NCBI GenBank assembly: GCA_944323335.1
Contig: CALUSB010000001.1
Location: forward strand, 1-64,000
Direction of reading: 5' to 3'
DNA: 64,000 nt
From: Candidatus Gastranaerophilales bacterium
Lineage (GTDB): Bacteria > Cyanobacteriota > Vampirovibrionia > Gastranaerophilales > Gastranaerophilaceae
The translations under genes were made by a program, and so were the position numbers. Below are positions 7,163 through 14,409 of this stretch, one piece after another; the first letter of the stretch is position 1, and the number at the start of each line of letters is the position of its first letter. The notes beneath the pieces were generated by a model. It saw nothing but the letters and a program-made list of their open reading frames with translations, did no database searches and was not told the DNA's origin.

Positions 7163-8866
7163 ATGAAAAATACTGAATTTGAGCAGATAAAGCTCAGTGA
7201 TTTGGAACTTGAAGAAATAAAAAATAAAATCATAAACAAGTTCGACAATTTGCACGAAAAAAGACGAAACCAACTCTCGCACATAAAAAGCATAAAAAAC
7301 GCCATATACTCATCACACAGCCACAGTGAACTCGGCACAAAAAAGCTCTCCCTGCCTGACGCGTGGGAGCAGGCAACAACCCTTAAAGCACATTTGCTTG
7401 AGGCAATATCTTCTTATCCCGAGGGGCTTTTTGATGTTTCTGAAGCAGATAACTCAAGCTCTGAGCGCGCTAACAATCACAAAATATTTTTATGCAGGGC
7501 GCTTGAGAAGATGAAATTCTCGCAAAAACTTGAAGAAATAATAGATAAACTTATTGAAACAGGAGAAATAATCCTCTTTGTGGGCTGGGAAACAAGATGG
7601 AGAAAAAGGCGCATTGCTACAACTCTTTATGAAAAAATCCAAAACCCCATGCTTGATTCTTTTAAAATCATTAAAGAAAAAACCTATGAAGGCGCATCAC
7701 TAAAGATTATACCCTCGCATGACTTTGTTTTTGATACAAATAGGGCGCAAAACTGGGACGCATGCCCTAAAATTCAAAGAAGCTGGATGGAAGTAAATGA
7801 AATCCTTGAAAATAAAGAAAACTTCACCATAAATGACACCGTTAAATGCGAGCTTGAAACCCTGCTTGAGCGCTCAAAAAAAGACAAAGACACAACAGGC
7901 GTATCTGACGGACTTGTTGAAGTATTAAAATTTTGGGGAAATATCAGACTTGAATCCGGTAAAATTTTAAAAAACCGCCTTATTGTTGTTGTAGGAAGAG
8001 TTGCCGTAGTTCAAAACGAAGCAAATCCCTATATAAGCTGCCCCTATATCTATGCAAACATAACTCAAGACCCCGCAACAAAGCGCGGTTTAAGCCCGTT
8101 ATCGCCCATTTTACCCGTACTTGAGGCGGCAGGCGAGATTATGCAGACACAAATTTTAGGTCATAAACTCGTGTCCAATCCTCCGTTTTTAGCACCAAGA
8201 GGGGCATTCCACGGAGAGATAGAAGTAAAACCGGGTAAAATAATTGAATACGACCCCTCGCTTTTACCTCAAATGCCTCAACCGCTTAATTTTAGCGCCA
8301 TGCTTGGCGGCTGGGAATTTATTAAATTCTTTAAAAGCCAGATTGAAAGCGCCACAGGCGTATTTGAAAATATGGCAGGGCAATTGCAGCCTCTTGAGCG
8401 CAGCGCAACTGAAATAAACTACAGCGCAAACGGTCAAAGTGCACGTCTTAACTGGCTTGTAGATTCTATAAACAGAAAAATTATTATACCGCTTTTAGAA
8501 AAAACAGCCCTTACAAACGCAAACTTTATGCTTGAAAATACAAAAATAAGCACAGAAGTTGAAGGTAAAGCAGTAACTATAGAAATTACCCCCGATGTCA
8601 GAGAGGGCAATTTTATCTACAGATACTCCGACAGAAAAACAACTCTGGCTAAAAACAACAAATTTAAAGAAATAGAAAAAACAATCTCAGAATTTGCAAA
8701 AGTAAGCTCGCTTGCCGAAAAAATCAACTGGGAAGAATGTTTTAAATACGCACTAAGCAGCCTTGGAGTAGAAAATACATCAAAATTTCTTTTGAATAAC
8801 AACGATGTAAAAACCGCTCAGAACTCTTCTTTAGGGGGCAATGAAAATGAAATACAAACTCCTTAA
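7163..8866 (+). CDS. phage portal protein
   Basis: The 567-residue protein fits the podovirus portal family: a conserved-looking LPDAWEQATTLKAHLLEAI near residue 65, a GWETRWRKRR segment, and a long C-terminal half with SPLSPILPVLEAAGEIMQTQ and the clip/stem-like region around GVFENMAGQLQPLERSATEI. It would form the dodecameric DNA gate at one capsid vertex. It is flanked by the small and large terminase genes. AAGAAAGG lies before the ATG, and its end overlaps terL by 26 bases. Confidence 0.8.
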   Translation: MKNTEFEQIKLSDLELEEIKNKIINKFDNLHEKRRNQLSHIKSIKNAIYSSHSHSELGTKKLSLPDAWEQATTLKAHLLEAISSYPEGLFDVSEADNSSSERANNHKIFLCRALEKMKFSQKLEEIIDKLIETGEIILFVGWETRWRKRRIATTLYEKIQNPMLDSFKIIKEKTYEGASLKIIPSHDFVFDTNRAQNWDACPKIQRSWMEVNEILENKENFTINDTVKCELETLLERSKKDKDTTGVSDGLVEVLKFWGNIRLESGKILKNRLIVVVGRVAVVQNEANPYISCPYIYANITQDPATKRGLSPLSPILPVLEAAGEIMQTQILGHKLVSNPPFLAPRGAFHGEIEVKPGKIIEYDPSLLPQMPQPLNFSAMLGGWEFIKFFKSQIESATGVFENMAGQLQPLERSATEINYSANGQSARLNWLVDSINRKIIIPLLEKTALTNANFMLENTKISTEVEGKAVTIEITPDVREGNFIYRYSDRKTTLAKNNKFKEIEKTISEFAKVSSLAEKINWEECFKYALSSLGVENTSKFLLNNNDVKTAQNSSLGGNENEIQTP

Positions 8867-10136
8867 AACCCAGAAGAAATTTCTCGAAGTGCCGCACAAT
8901 GAAGAACTCGACGTATGCGTATATCAAGGAGGATTCGGCTCAGGTAAAACCTGGGCCGGGTCACTTTTAGGGACACTTTTGTGCTTAAAGTTCCCCGGCA
9001 TAAACGGACTTTGCGGGGCACAGACTTATTCTCTTGTGCGTGACACAACGCTTGAAGCCTATTTTGAACATTTTGACAACTTTGAACTTCAGGAGGGCAA
9101 CGACTGGCAGTTTATAAAATCTCAGCAAAAAATAGTATTTAAAAACGGCTCAAATATACTCTTCAGGCACTTTGACGAACCAAACAAACTAAAATCTCTC
9201 AACCTCGGCTTTGCAGAAATTGAGGAGATGTCAGATATCCCTGAGGCAACTTTTAAAATGCTTTTGGGGCGTATGCGCCAGAAAAAAAAGAAAAACTGGC
9301 GGGATTTTAAATACAGAATTTTTGGACACACCAACCCTCAAAGCAGAAGAGGCTGGATATATAAAAATTTTTATGAAAACAAAAAACCCAACTGGCGGCT
9401 TGTTTTGGCACCGTCAACGGAAAATATCTATCTGCCAAAGGATTTTTGCGAAAATCTAAAAAGCGCATATGATGAAAATTATTACAAAAAAAACGTCTTG
9501 GGCGAATTTGAAGAGGACAATTGCCCCCTTGTTGTACCTAACTTTTCAAAAGAAAATATAGAAAAAATAAACTATCTGGAATTTTGCGACCTGCATATAT
9601 CCTGCGACTTTAACGTAGACCCGATGTGCTGGTTATTGGCTCACATTGACAATCACAGAGTATATTTCTTTGATGAAATTGTCCTTGAGAACACCACAAC
9701 AACAAAAACCTGTGAAGAATTCGCCAGAAGATACCCTAACCACAAAGGCAAAATAATCATAAACGGCGACGCCTCGGGCGATAATCGCACTTGTGTAAGC
9801 GAGTATACAAATTACATGCTGATAAGAAACTTTTTTGCCCAGAGAATGAAAAGGAATGTAGAATTTCACCTAAGGCAGTTTAACCCGCCTATTAAAAACA
9901 GAGTAGCGGCATTTTGCTCCATGATGCAAACCATGGACAGACAAAGACACATATTAATTGACCCGAAGTGCGAAAAATTGATATACAACCTGAACAATCT
10001 AAAATACCGAGAGGGCGGCTCTAATATTGATATACCGACATATTGGGCAATTAAAAACAACAAAGAGCTAAAATACCTCTCTCACCCGTTTGATGCCGCC
10101 AGCTACCTTGTAGAGTACTATTTTCCAATTACTTAG
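8841..10136 (+). CDS. phage terminase large subunit (packaging ATPase/nuclease)
   Basis: The 431-residue motor protein has an N-terminal ATPase with Walker A GGFGSGKT (about residues 30-37) and Walker B-like LGFAEIEEM, plus the coupling region GHTNPQSRRGW. The C-terminal RNase H-like nuclease shows the acidic sites SCDFNVDP, INGDASGD and HPFDAASY. It cuts concatemers and drives DNA into the prohead through the portal. A second ATG at 8847 has better spacing from the GGGGG upstream, so the true start may be two codons later. No truncation is visible. Confidence 0.92.
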   Translation: MKMKYKLLKTQKKFLEVPHNEELDVCVYQGGFGSGKTWAGSLLGTLLCLKFPGINGLCGAQTYSLVRDTTLEAYFEHFDNFELQEGNDWQFIKSQQKIVFKNGSNILFRHFDEPNKLKSLNLGFAEIEEMSDIPEATFKMLLGRMRQKKKKNWRDFKYRIFGHTNPQSRRGWIYKNFYENKKPNWRLVLAPSTENIYLPKDFCENLKSAYDENYYKKNVLGEFEEDNCPLVVPNFSKENIEKINYLEFCDLHISCDFNVDPMCWLLAHIDNHRVYFFDEIVLENTTTTKTCEEFARRYPNHKGKIIINGDASGDNRTCVSEYTNYMLIRNFFAQRMKRNVEFHLRQFNPPIKNRVAAFCSMMQTMDRQRHILIDPKCEKLIYNLNNLKYREGGSNIDIPTYWAIKNNKELKYLSHPFDAASYLVEYYFPIT

Positions 10137-10147
10137 AAAGGAATTAT

Positions 10148-10390
10148 ATGAATATAGAAAACTATCTTGAATTTGCACCGATTTTAATTGTAATAATACT
10201 TTTTGCCGCGCAGACAAAGATTTTTGTCACCCCTGAGGCACTTGAGAAAAAGCACAGAGAAATTATGAACGAATGCCAGAAGCGTTTTGCCTCTGTTATC
10301 TACATTGAAGAGTTAAAAAATCAGTGGGGCGAGATTAAAGAAAAAATAGATAAAATTTATGATTACTTCCTGCACATCCACGGTGATTAG
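10148..10390 (+). CDS. small single-pass membrane protein with coiled coil, phage-associated
   Basis: The 80-residue protein has one membrane segment (about residues 9-21, FAPILIVIILFAA) followed by a charged helical region (ALEKKHREIMNECQKRF to LKNQWGEIKEKIDKIYDYF). That layout resembles spanin or lysis-accessory proteins, or a minor virion protein; the sequence alone cannot decide. It follows terL by 11 bases with AAAGGA upstream. The last 73 bases of the gene lie within a 93-bp direct repeat that recurs at 11680-11772. Confidence 0.6.
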   Translation: MNIENYLEFAPILIVIILFAAQTKIFVTPEALEKKHREIMNECQKRFASVIYIEELKNQWGEIKEKIDKIYDYFLHIHGD

Positions 10391-10410
10391 GGCAAGGTGT
10401 ATTTATAAAT
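10318..10410 (+). repeat. 93-bp exact direct repeat, copy 1
   Basis: This segment, covering the 3' end of the 80-aa gene and 20 bases beyond its stop codon, is identical to 11680-11772. It marks the left edge of a duplicated accessory block. The second copy carries no start codon for the gene, so it is a duplicated tail and not a second gene. Confidence 0.95.
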
Positions 10411-10456
10411 AAAACGGATAAAATATTCAGAGTTTTTATATCTGTTTTAGAAAATA
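10409..10456 (-). pseudogene. remnant of a third membrane-protein gene
   Basis: Sixteen bases (10409-10424) match 11834-11849, near the 3' end of the intact membrane gene at 11765-12145. The next stretch (10417-10456) matches 12010-12050, near that gene's middle, with a few mismatches and one indel. The two source segments share GGATAAAAT/GGATAACAT at the join. This is what an internal deletion between short repeats in a former copy of that gene would leave. Confidence 0.6.
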
Positions 10457-10459
10457 GCC

Positions 10460-10828
10460 TTATATGGCAAACCAGAAGGGATTAACAAAAGGTAGAAGAG
10501 CAATCCCAAAGTAAAACAAAATAACATGGACAACCTCCAATATTTCATTTTTAAAGCTTATACACCCGCCCTGTTTTTTAAACTTCACTCTCACAAAAAG
10601 CTCAATCAAAAAACAAGCAAGCAAAAACACGGCCAGATAGACAAATCCGAGAAAAAGAATTGCTATAGGCAGCGCTGATATTGTCATGTACATGCCTTCA
10701 TCCAAATTATTTATCCTCGCGAACTCTACATCTTGATAATATTTCGCCACAACGAACCTTAACGCTGCAAATCCAGCATAACTCGACATAGAAAGCAGAT
10801 TGAGAGATATGTAATTATGCATTTTCAT
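10460..10828 (-). CDS. multi-pass small membrane protein A (possible immunity protein)
   Basis: The ATG at 10828 is chosen because it aligns with the start of the related gene at 12145, with the same upstream ATTGTT context; the longer frame to 10855 is less likely. The 122-residue product has about four hydrophobic segments, a central FLIELFVR motif and a C-terminal FYFGIALLPF segment. These correspond to AIIELIIR and FFWLGIFLI in the downstream relative. The gene is divergent from the 28-aa/222-aa pair. Immunity or membrane-exclusion function is inferred from this arrangement only. Confidence 0.65.
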   Translation of the reverse strand: MKMHNYISLNLLSMSSYAGFAALRFVVAKYYQDVEFARINNLDEGMYMTISALPIAILFLGFVYLAVFLLACFLIELFVRVKFKKQGGCISFKNEILEVVHVILFYFGIALLPFVNPFWFAI

Positions 10829-10840
10829 AACAATAACAAT

Positions 10841-10869
10841 ATTGTATATAAGCAAACAAAATATTACAA
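10841..10869 (-). promoter_or_regulatory. candidate promoter for membrane protein A
   Basis: On the minus strand TTGTAA (10864-10869) and TACAAT (10841-10846) are separated by 17 bases. The -10 box lies 12 bases before the chosen ATG, leaving almost no leader and no Shine-Dalgarno site. The relative downstream has the same arrangement. Confidence 0.45.
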
Positions 10870-10893
10870 CTTATATTTAAGGAGGGAAACATT

Positions 10894-10980
10894 ATGGAAA
10901 ATAAAACTGAACAATTATTTAATGCTTTGCATATGCTTAAGAATATTGACGAAGCCGAAAGACAAATTAAAAAGAAATGA
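10894..10980 (+). CDS. 28-aa leader ORF coupled to the DUF6973-like gene
   Basis: An AAGGAGGG site sits 7-14 bases before this ATG. The 28-codon product is charged and helical (EQLFNALHMLKNIDEAERQIKKK). Its TGA overlaps the next ATG as ATGA, so the next gene, which has no site of its own, is probably translated by coupling. A minus-one frameshift on the A-rich end would instead fuse the two. Either way the strong ribosome site belongs to this short frame. Confidence 0.6.
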   Translation: MENKTEQLFNALHMLKNIDEAERQIKKK

Positions 10981-11645
10981 TTAAAAAATCAATTGAATAC
11001 AGTAAACCGTTAAACTACAAATTGGGCAAACCCAATAGCCCCACTTGGAATAGTGAAGCAGACGCTTTTAAACATGCATTTATGTCTGCAATGCTTTCTA
11101 AGAGATATTCAATACCTATTTCGAATATAATAGGCACATGGCATGAATTTCAAAATTCAATGAATAATGCGCCTAAAGCCGAAAATAATATGGACCTTTG
11201 GAACAACAGAGTTGGCAGAAACATATGGAAAGAAGTGAAAAAAGACCTAAAGGGTTACGAAAATAGTTTTAACGATAAGTTTATAGAGGACTATACGGCA
11301 ATAAAAATTGTCGAAAAAATGCGAGAAGGGAAACTTATAACATCGCCTGATGATTCAAGGGTTTTTGCACAAGATAATGTTAAAAACAAAGGTGTCTATA
11401 CGGGAGGTGCCGCCCCCATAAATGACGGTAATACATTCTTTGCTACAGAAGACATAGCAAAAATGTCAACAGATGAATTTATCGCTGTAGAAGACATAAT
11501 AAATAATCAAATAAAAAACAAAATAGCAATCCCAAAATCTGAAGCAAATCAAGGAGTGACACAAGGAGCATACATCTACATAAGCGGATATACAAGAGAT
11601 GATGGCACAAAAGTAAGCGGATACTACAGAAGAAGGCAACACTAA
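10977..11645 (+). CDS. DUF6973-like protein with scaffold-type motif; candidate capsid cargo/effector
   Basis: The 222-residue protein has three visible parts. Residues 26-82 (EADAFKHAFMSAML, then WHEFQN and MDLWNNRVGR) resemble the DUF6973 family, with conserved H33, H56, E57, D73 and N77 that look catalytic. Residues 155-180 (TEDIAKMSTDEF, EDIINNQIK) match the C-terminal motif of the scaffold protein at about half the positions. Residues 203-219 carry a G-Y-x-R-x-D-G-T-x-V-x-G-Y-x-R motif seen in phage proteins. There is no signal peptide. A packaged or delivered enzyme is inferred; the activity is unknown. Confidence 0.6.
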   Translation: MIKKSIEYSKPLNYKLGKPNSPTWNSEADAFKHAFMSAMLSKRYSIPISNIIGTWHEFQNSMNNAPKAENNMDLWNNRVGRNIWKEVKKDLKGYENSFNDKFIEDYTAIKIVEKMREGKLITSPDDSRVFAQDNVKNKGVYTGGAAPINDGNTFFATEDIAKMSTDEFIAVEDIINNQIKNKIAIPKSEANQGVTQGAYIYISGYTRDDGTKVSGYYRRRQH

Positions 11646-11675
11646 AAAGCCCCCGCAAAAATGAGGGGGCTATAT
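11638..11675. repeat. 38-bp exact repeat carrying a terminator hairpin, copy 1
   Basis: It is identical to 12227-12264. It contains GCCCCC at 11649-11654 and GGGGGC at 11665-11670, with five A residues just left of the stem, so it forms a terminator for minus-strand transcription from the 11765-12145 gene. It also lies directly after the 222-aa gene. The repeat marks the right edge of the first accessory unit. Confidence 0.85.
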
Positions 11676-11679
11676 TTAT

Positions 11680-11772
11680 AAATCAGTGGGGCGAGATTAA
11701 AGAAAAAATAGATAAAATTTATGATTACTTCCTGCACATCCACGGTGATTAGGGCAAGGTGTATTTATAAAT
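11680..11772 (+). repeat. 93-bp exact direct repeat, copy 2
   Basis: It is identical to 10318-10410 with an offset of 1362 bases. Here it overlaps the 3' end of the minus-strand membrane gene by 8 bases and carries only a headless tail of the 80-aa phage gene. It shows that the accessory block arose or moved by duplication or by recombination between phages. Confidence 0.95.
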
Positions 11773-12145
11773 TAAGCAAACAAAACAAAAACAGTGGTGA
11801 AATTAAGAATATTCCCAGCCAAAAAAAGAAAATATAAAACGGATAAAATTTATCGGGAATTTTATTGATAATAGTAAACTCTGTTTTGTTTATTTTTCTT
11901 ATAATAAGTTCAATGATTGCAAGAGCAGTAAAAGCTATAAAAACAAAAATGGCAGCAATTACTAAAATACCTGTAAAAATAGCGGTATAATACCCAGACA
12001 TTTCAGGATGGATAACATATTCAGGGTTTTTTATATCTGTTTTAGAGTATATAAATAAAAAATACATAAATGCAAGCGCATAAGGATACCCTAAGGCGGA
12101 AAGTATATTTGCACAGGCTGATTTTGTAATATTATTTATTTTCAT
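11765..12145 (-). CDS. multi-pass small membrane protein B, relative of protein A
   Basis: The 126-residue protein has about four hydrophobic segments and shares layout with protein A: M-K-x-x-N start, a central helix ending AIIELIIR, and a C-terminal FFWLGIFLISPLF segment. No enzyme motif is visible. The 38-bp hairpin repeat lies downstream. Unlike protein A, it has no intact plus-strand partner; bases 12146-12226 hold only an AAGAGAGGAAAA remnant of a leader. An orphan immunity gene is one reading; a phage membrane exclusion protein is another. Confidence 0.65.
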   Translation of the reverse strand: MKINNITKSACANILSALGYPYALAFMYFLFIYSKTDIKNPEYVIHPEMSGYYTAIFTGILVIAAIFVFIAFTALAIIELIIRKINKTEFTIINKIPDKFYPFYIFFFWLGIFLISPLFLFCLLNL

Positions 12146-12151
12146 AACAAT

Positions 12152-12180
12152 ATTATATGCAGATAGTTAAAATGTCACAA
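12152..12180 (-). promoter_or_regulatory. candidate promoter giving a leaderless transcript for membrane protein B
   Basis: On the minus strand TTGTGA (12175-12180) and a perfect TATAAT (12152-12157) are 17 bases apart. Only 6 bases separate the -10 box from the ATG, so transcription would begin at or next to the start codon. No ribosome site is present, which agrees with a leaderless message. Confidence 0.55.
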
Positions 12181-12226
12181 TAGTAATAATAAGAGAGGAA
12201 AAACACCCTTTTATAGAGAATAAATT

Positions 12227-12264
12227 AACACTAAAAAGCCCCCGCAAAAATGAGGGGGCTATAT
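12227..12264. repeat. 38-bp exact repeat carrying a terminator hairpin, copy 2
   Basis: It is identical to 11638-11675. On the minus strand the hairpin plus T5 follows the tpsB stop codon at 12275 and probably ends that transcript. It is the last phage-type sequence before the two-partner secretion genes, so the prophage or accessory block appears to end near here. No attachment-site core was identified. Confidence 0.8.
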
Positions 12265-12274
12265 ATCAATTATA

Positions 12275-14044
12275 CTACAGGATGTTTGATGTAATTGTGA
12301 AGTGAACACGGCAGTTCGATGCACCCTCAGGCTTATCGCCGATAGGAATACCGATATAGACGTTACCTGACAAGTATTTTGTCAATCTTACGATAAGACC
12401 GCCGCCCACACTCATCATATAATTAGGACCGTATGTGCTTGTTCCGACATTACCAAACCAACCTGCATCATAGAACGCTGCCCATTGAATAGAATCATCG
12501 ATAAATCTTAGTTTTTCAGGCAAAATTCTGTTCAAGAAAGGAATGTGTGACCTTAATTCTAAAGACGCGGTTACACCGTAGTCATTAAGGAAGAAACCTT
12601 CTTCATAACCACGAACGGTAGAAATACCGCCAAATTGCATTTTTTCAGACGGGTACAAACCGTGGCTTGCCCATTGACCGCCTGCTTGGATAATTGCCAT
12701 AGACCTCATAGGTAAAATTTGAAGTCTTGAGATATTTGCGTTAACTTTTACGAATTTGTTTGTAGGCAGCCAGTCATAGTGGTAGCCGTCATACTCGTCA
12801 GATGCACCCATAATAGGCAAACCGACGCTTGCACCGATGTTACCGAACCATTTACCGTAAAAGTCATCTTTGATATTTGTTAAGTTAACCCTTAAGGCTC
12901 TTGTTTTGTAATCATACAGAGTGAGTTTTTGTTCACCGATTGTAGTTTTAGTGTTTCTGATATCTAAAGAAATATCACCGTATAATTTATAGTTTTCTGT
13001 TTTTACCAAACGTCTTGAAACACCGCCGAAGAAGTTGTGTGAACTACCTTTGATATCAAGGTCTTTCAAATCTTCGCCCATTGTAACACCACTGTAACTG
13101 TATCCTAAGTTGATTTTTGTTTCATGGCGACCAACAGGGATAGAATAGAAAACACCTTGGCTGACTGAACGTCTTGCAAGTGATGTTGTTGACAATAATT
13201 TGTCACCCCAGCCGGTCAGGTTATACATACCTGCAAAAAATACCGCACGGTTCAAACCGATAGCGTCACGACCTTGGTTATCAAAACGGAAGTCAAAGTC
13301 AATCGGGAATCTGTCTTTCATCTGCAAAGTTAAGTCCGTGTATTGAGCAGATTCTTCATTATCATTCATAGAAACTTGTGCTTTCATATACCTTGAAGCA
13401 TTCATTTCTCTTAGGGTTTCTTGAATATCAAGTACGTTTAATACTTTGTCTGTTTCAATGTTTTTATCTTTTAAATATGTAGCTCGGACAAATTTGTCTC
13501 TTGCCCATTTATTACCCTCAATTTCAACCTTACCGTATTTACCTTCCATAATAACTATTTCTACGTTACCGTCTTGAACTTTTTGAGGGGGAAGATAGGC
13601 AATTGTTGAAATGTAACCTCTTTGTTGATAAAACTCCGTAACCATATTGGCATAACCGATAAGGTCGTTGATTGTAACTTCCTGACCGATTTTTTCACAA
13701 ATCAAGTCCATCAACTGTTCTTCGGTAAATTGAGTATTACCTGTAAATTTGATTGAATTAAGTTTAAAACTCACCTCTTTGTTGGGAAGTTTGTCAACTT
13801 CTTCTTTCATTTTTTTATTCATTTCAATAACTTCGCGGCCTCTTTCATGCTCTTCGAGGTTCTCACGAGTTCTGTGTTCATATTCTTTTAACTGAATTAA
13901 GTTTGTTTGGTCAACGACACCGGGGTCAAAGTTACCGACACCCATACCGCCTTCCATCGGCAAAGACAACGATGGGGAAACAGAAAATAAAAAGCCTGCC
14001 AAAAGCAAAAACACATCCAGCTTTTTAAGTTTAAAATTGCGCAT
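12275..14044 (-). CDS. TpsB/FhaC/ShlB-family outer-membrane transporter
   Basis: The 589-residue protein has a signal peptide (about residues 1-28), a charged helical linker, one or two POTRA domains (about residues 92-240; FKLNSIKFTGNTQFTEEQL, then GYISTIAYLPPQKVQDGNVEI) and a C-terminal beta-barrel. The family L6-loop motif V-R-G-Y is present in GGISTVRGYEEG. It would export the exoprotein encoded divergently at 14410 across the outer membrane. It ends in a short aromatic-poor FTITSNIL strand. The length is typical of TpsB proteins. Confidence 0.92.
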   Translation of the reverse strand: MRNFKLKKLDVFLLLAGFLFSVSPSLSLPMEGGMGVGNFDPGVVDQTNLIQLKEYEHRTRENLEEHERGREVIEMNKKMKEEVDKLPNKEVSFKLNSIKFTGNTQFTEEQLMDLICEKIGQEVTINDLIGYANMVTEFYQQRGYISTIAYLPPQKVQDGNVEIVIMEGKYGKVEIEGNKWARDKFVRATYLKDKNIETDKVLNVLDIQETLREMNASRYMKAQVSMNDNEESAQYTDLTLQMKDRFPIDFDFRFDNQGRDAIGLNRAVFFAGMYNLTGWGDKLLSTTSLARRSVSQGVFYSIPVGRHETKINLGYSYSGVTMGEDLKDLDIKGSSHNFFGGVSRRLVKTENYKLYGDISLDIRNTKTTIGEQKLTLYDYKTRALRVNLTNIKDDFYGKWFGNIGASVGLPIMGASDEYDGYHYDWLPTNKFVKVNANISRLQILPMRSMAIIQAGGQWASHGLYPSEKMQFGGISTVRGYEEGFFLNDYGVTASLELRSHIPFLNRILPEKLRFIDDSIQWAAFYDAGWFGNVGTSTYGPNYMMSVGGGLIVRLTKYLSGNVYIGIPIGDKPEGASNCRVHFTITSNIL

Positions 14045-14409
14045 TTTAATTCCTTTTCATACTTTTTTGAGTGGTATTATAGTAATACACTATGTTAATA
14101 ATAATATATAATGGTGATGACAGCAATAAATCATATTAATGATTTATTTTAAGGGACATTTTCCAGCATATTTTAAAAACATTCCTTTATCAACACACCT
14201 ATTAAAATATGTAAATAATATTTTTTGCCCTTAAGAATAAAAAACCTGCTTGATTTATAATTAACAGTACTTTCCGGGAGTGGCAAGGTAAAGTTTTGTA
14301 AAATTTTGAAATATTTCTCCATATTCCTGCAATTATTTACTTTCACATGTTTTTTTATAAATATCGGAATATTATATACGCAATATATACTTAGAAGAAA
14401 GGAAACATA
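14045..14409. promoter_or_regulatory. divergent promoter region between tpsB and tpsA
   Basis: This 365-base AT-rich gap must hold the start sites of both secretion genes. A perfect 10-bp inverted repeat with a 4-base loop (AATAAATCAT-ATTA-ATGATTTATT) lies at 14125-14148, about 80 bases before tpsB. It lacks a T-run and looks more like an operator than a terminator. AGAAAGGA lies before the tpsA ATG. No confident -35/-10 pair was fixed for either gene, and no RNA gene was recognised. Confidence 0.5.

Noticed and set aside
10894-11645. Programmed minus-one frameshift joining the 28-codon ORF to the 222-aa gene
   Set aside because: A-rich slippery bases are present, but no proper X-XXY-YYZ heptamer in frame and no clear downstream fold; the ATGA overlap with coupling is simpler. 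Not excluded.
12264-12275. Prophage right attachment site
   Set aside because: The last phage-type repeat ends here, but the left prophage end is outside the window, so a matching core cannot be sought. No integrase or tRNA lies nearby.
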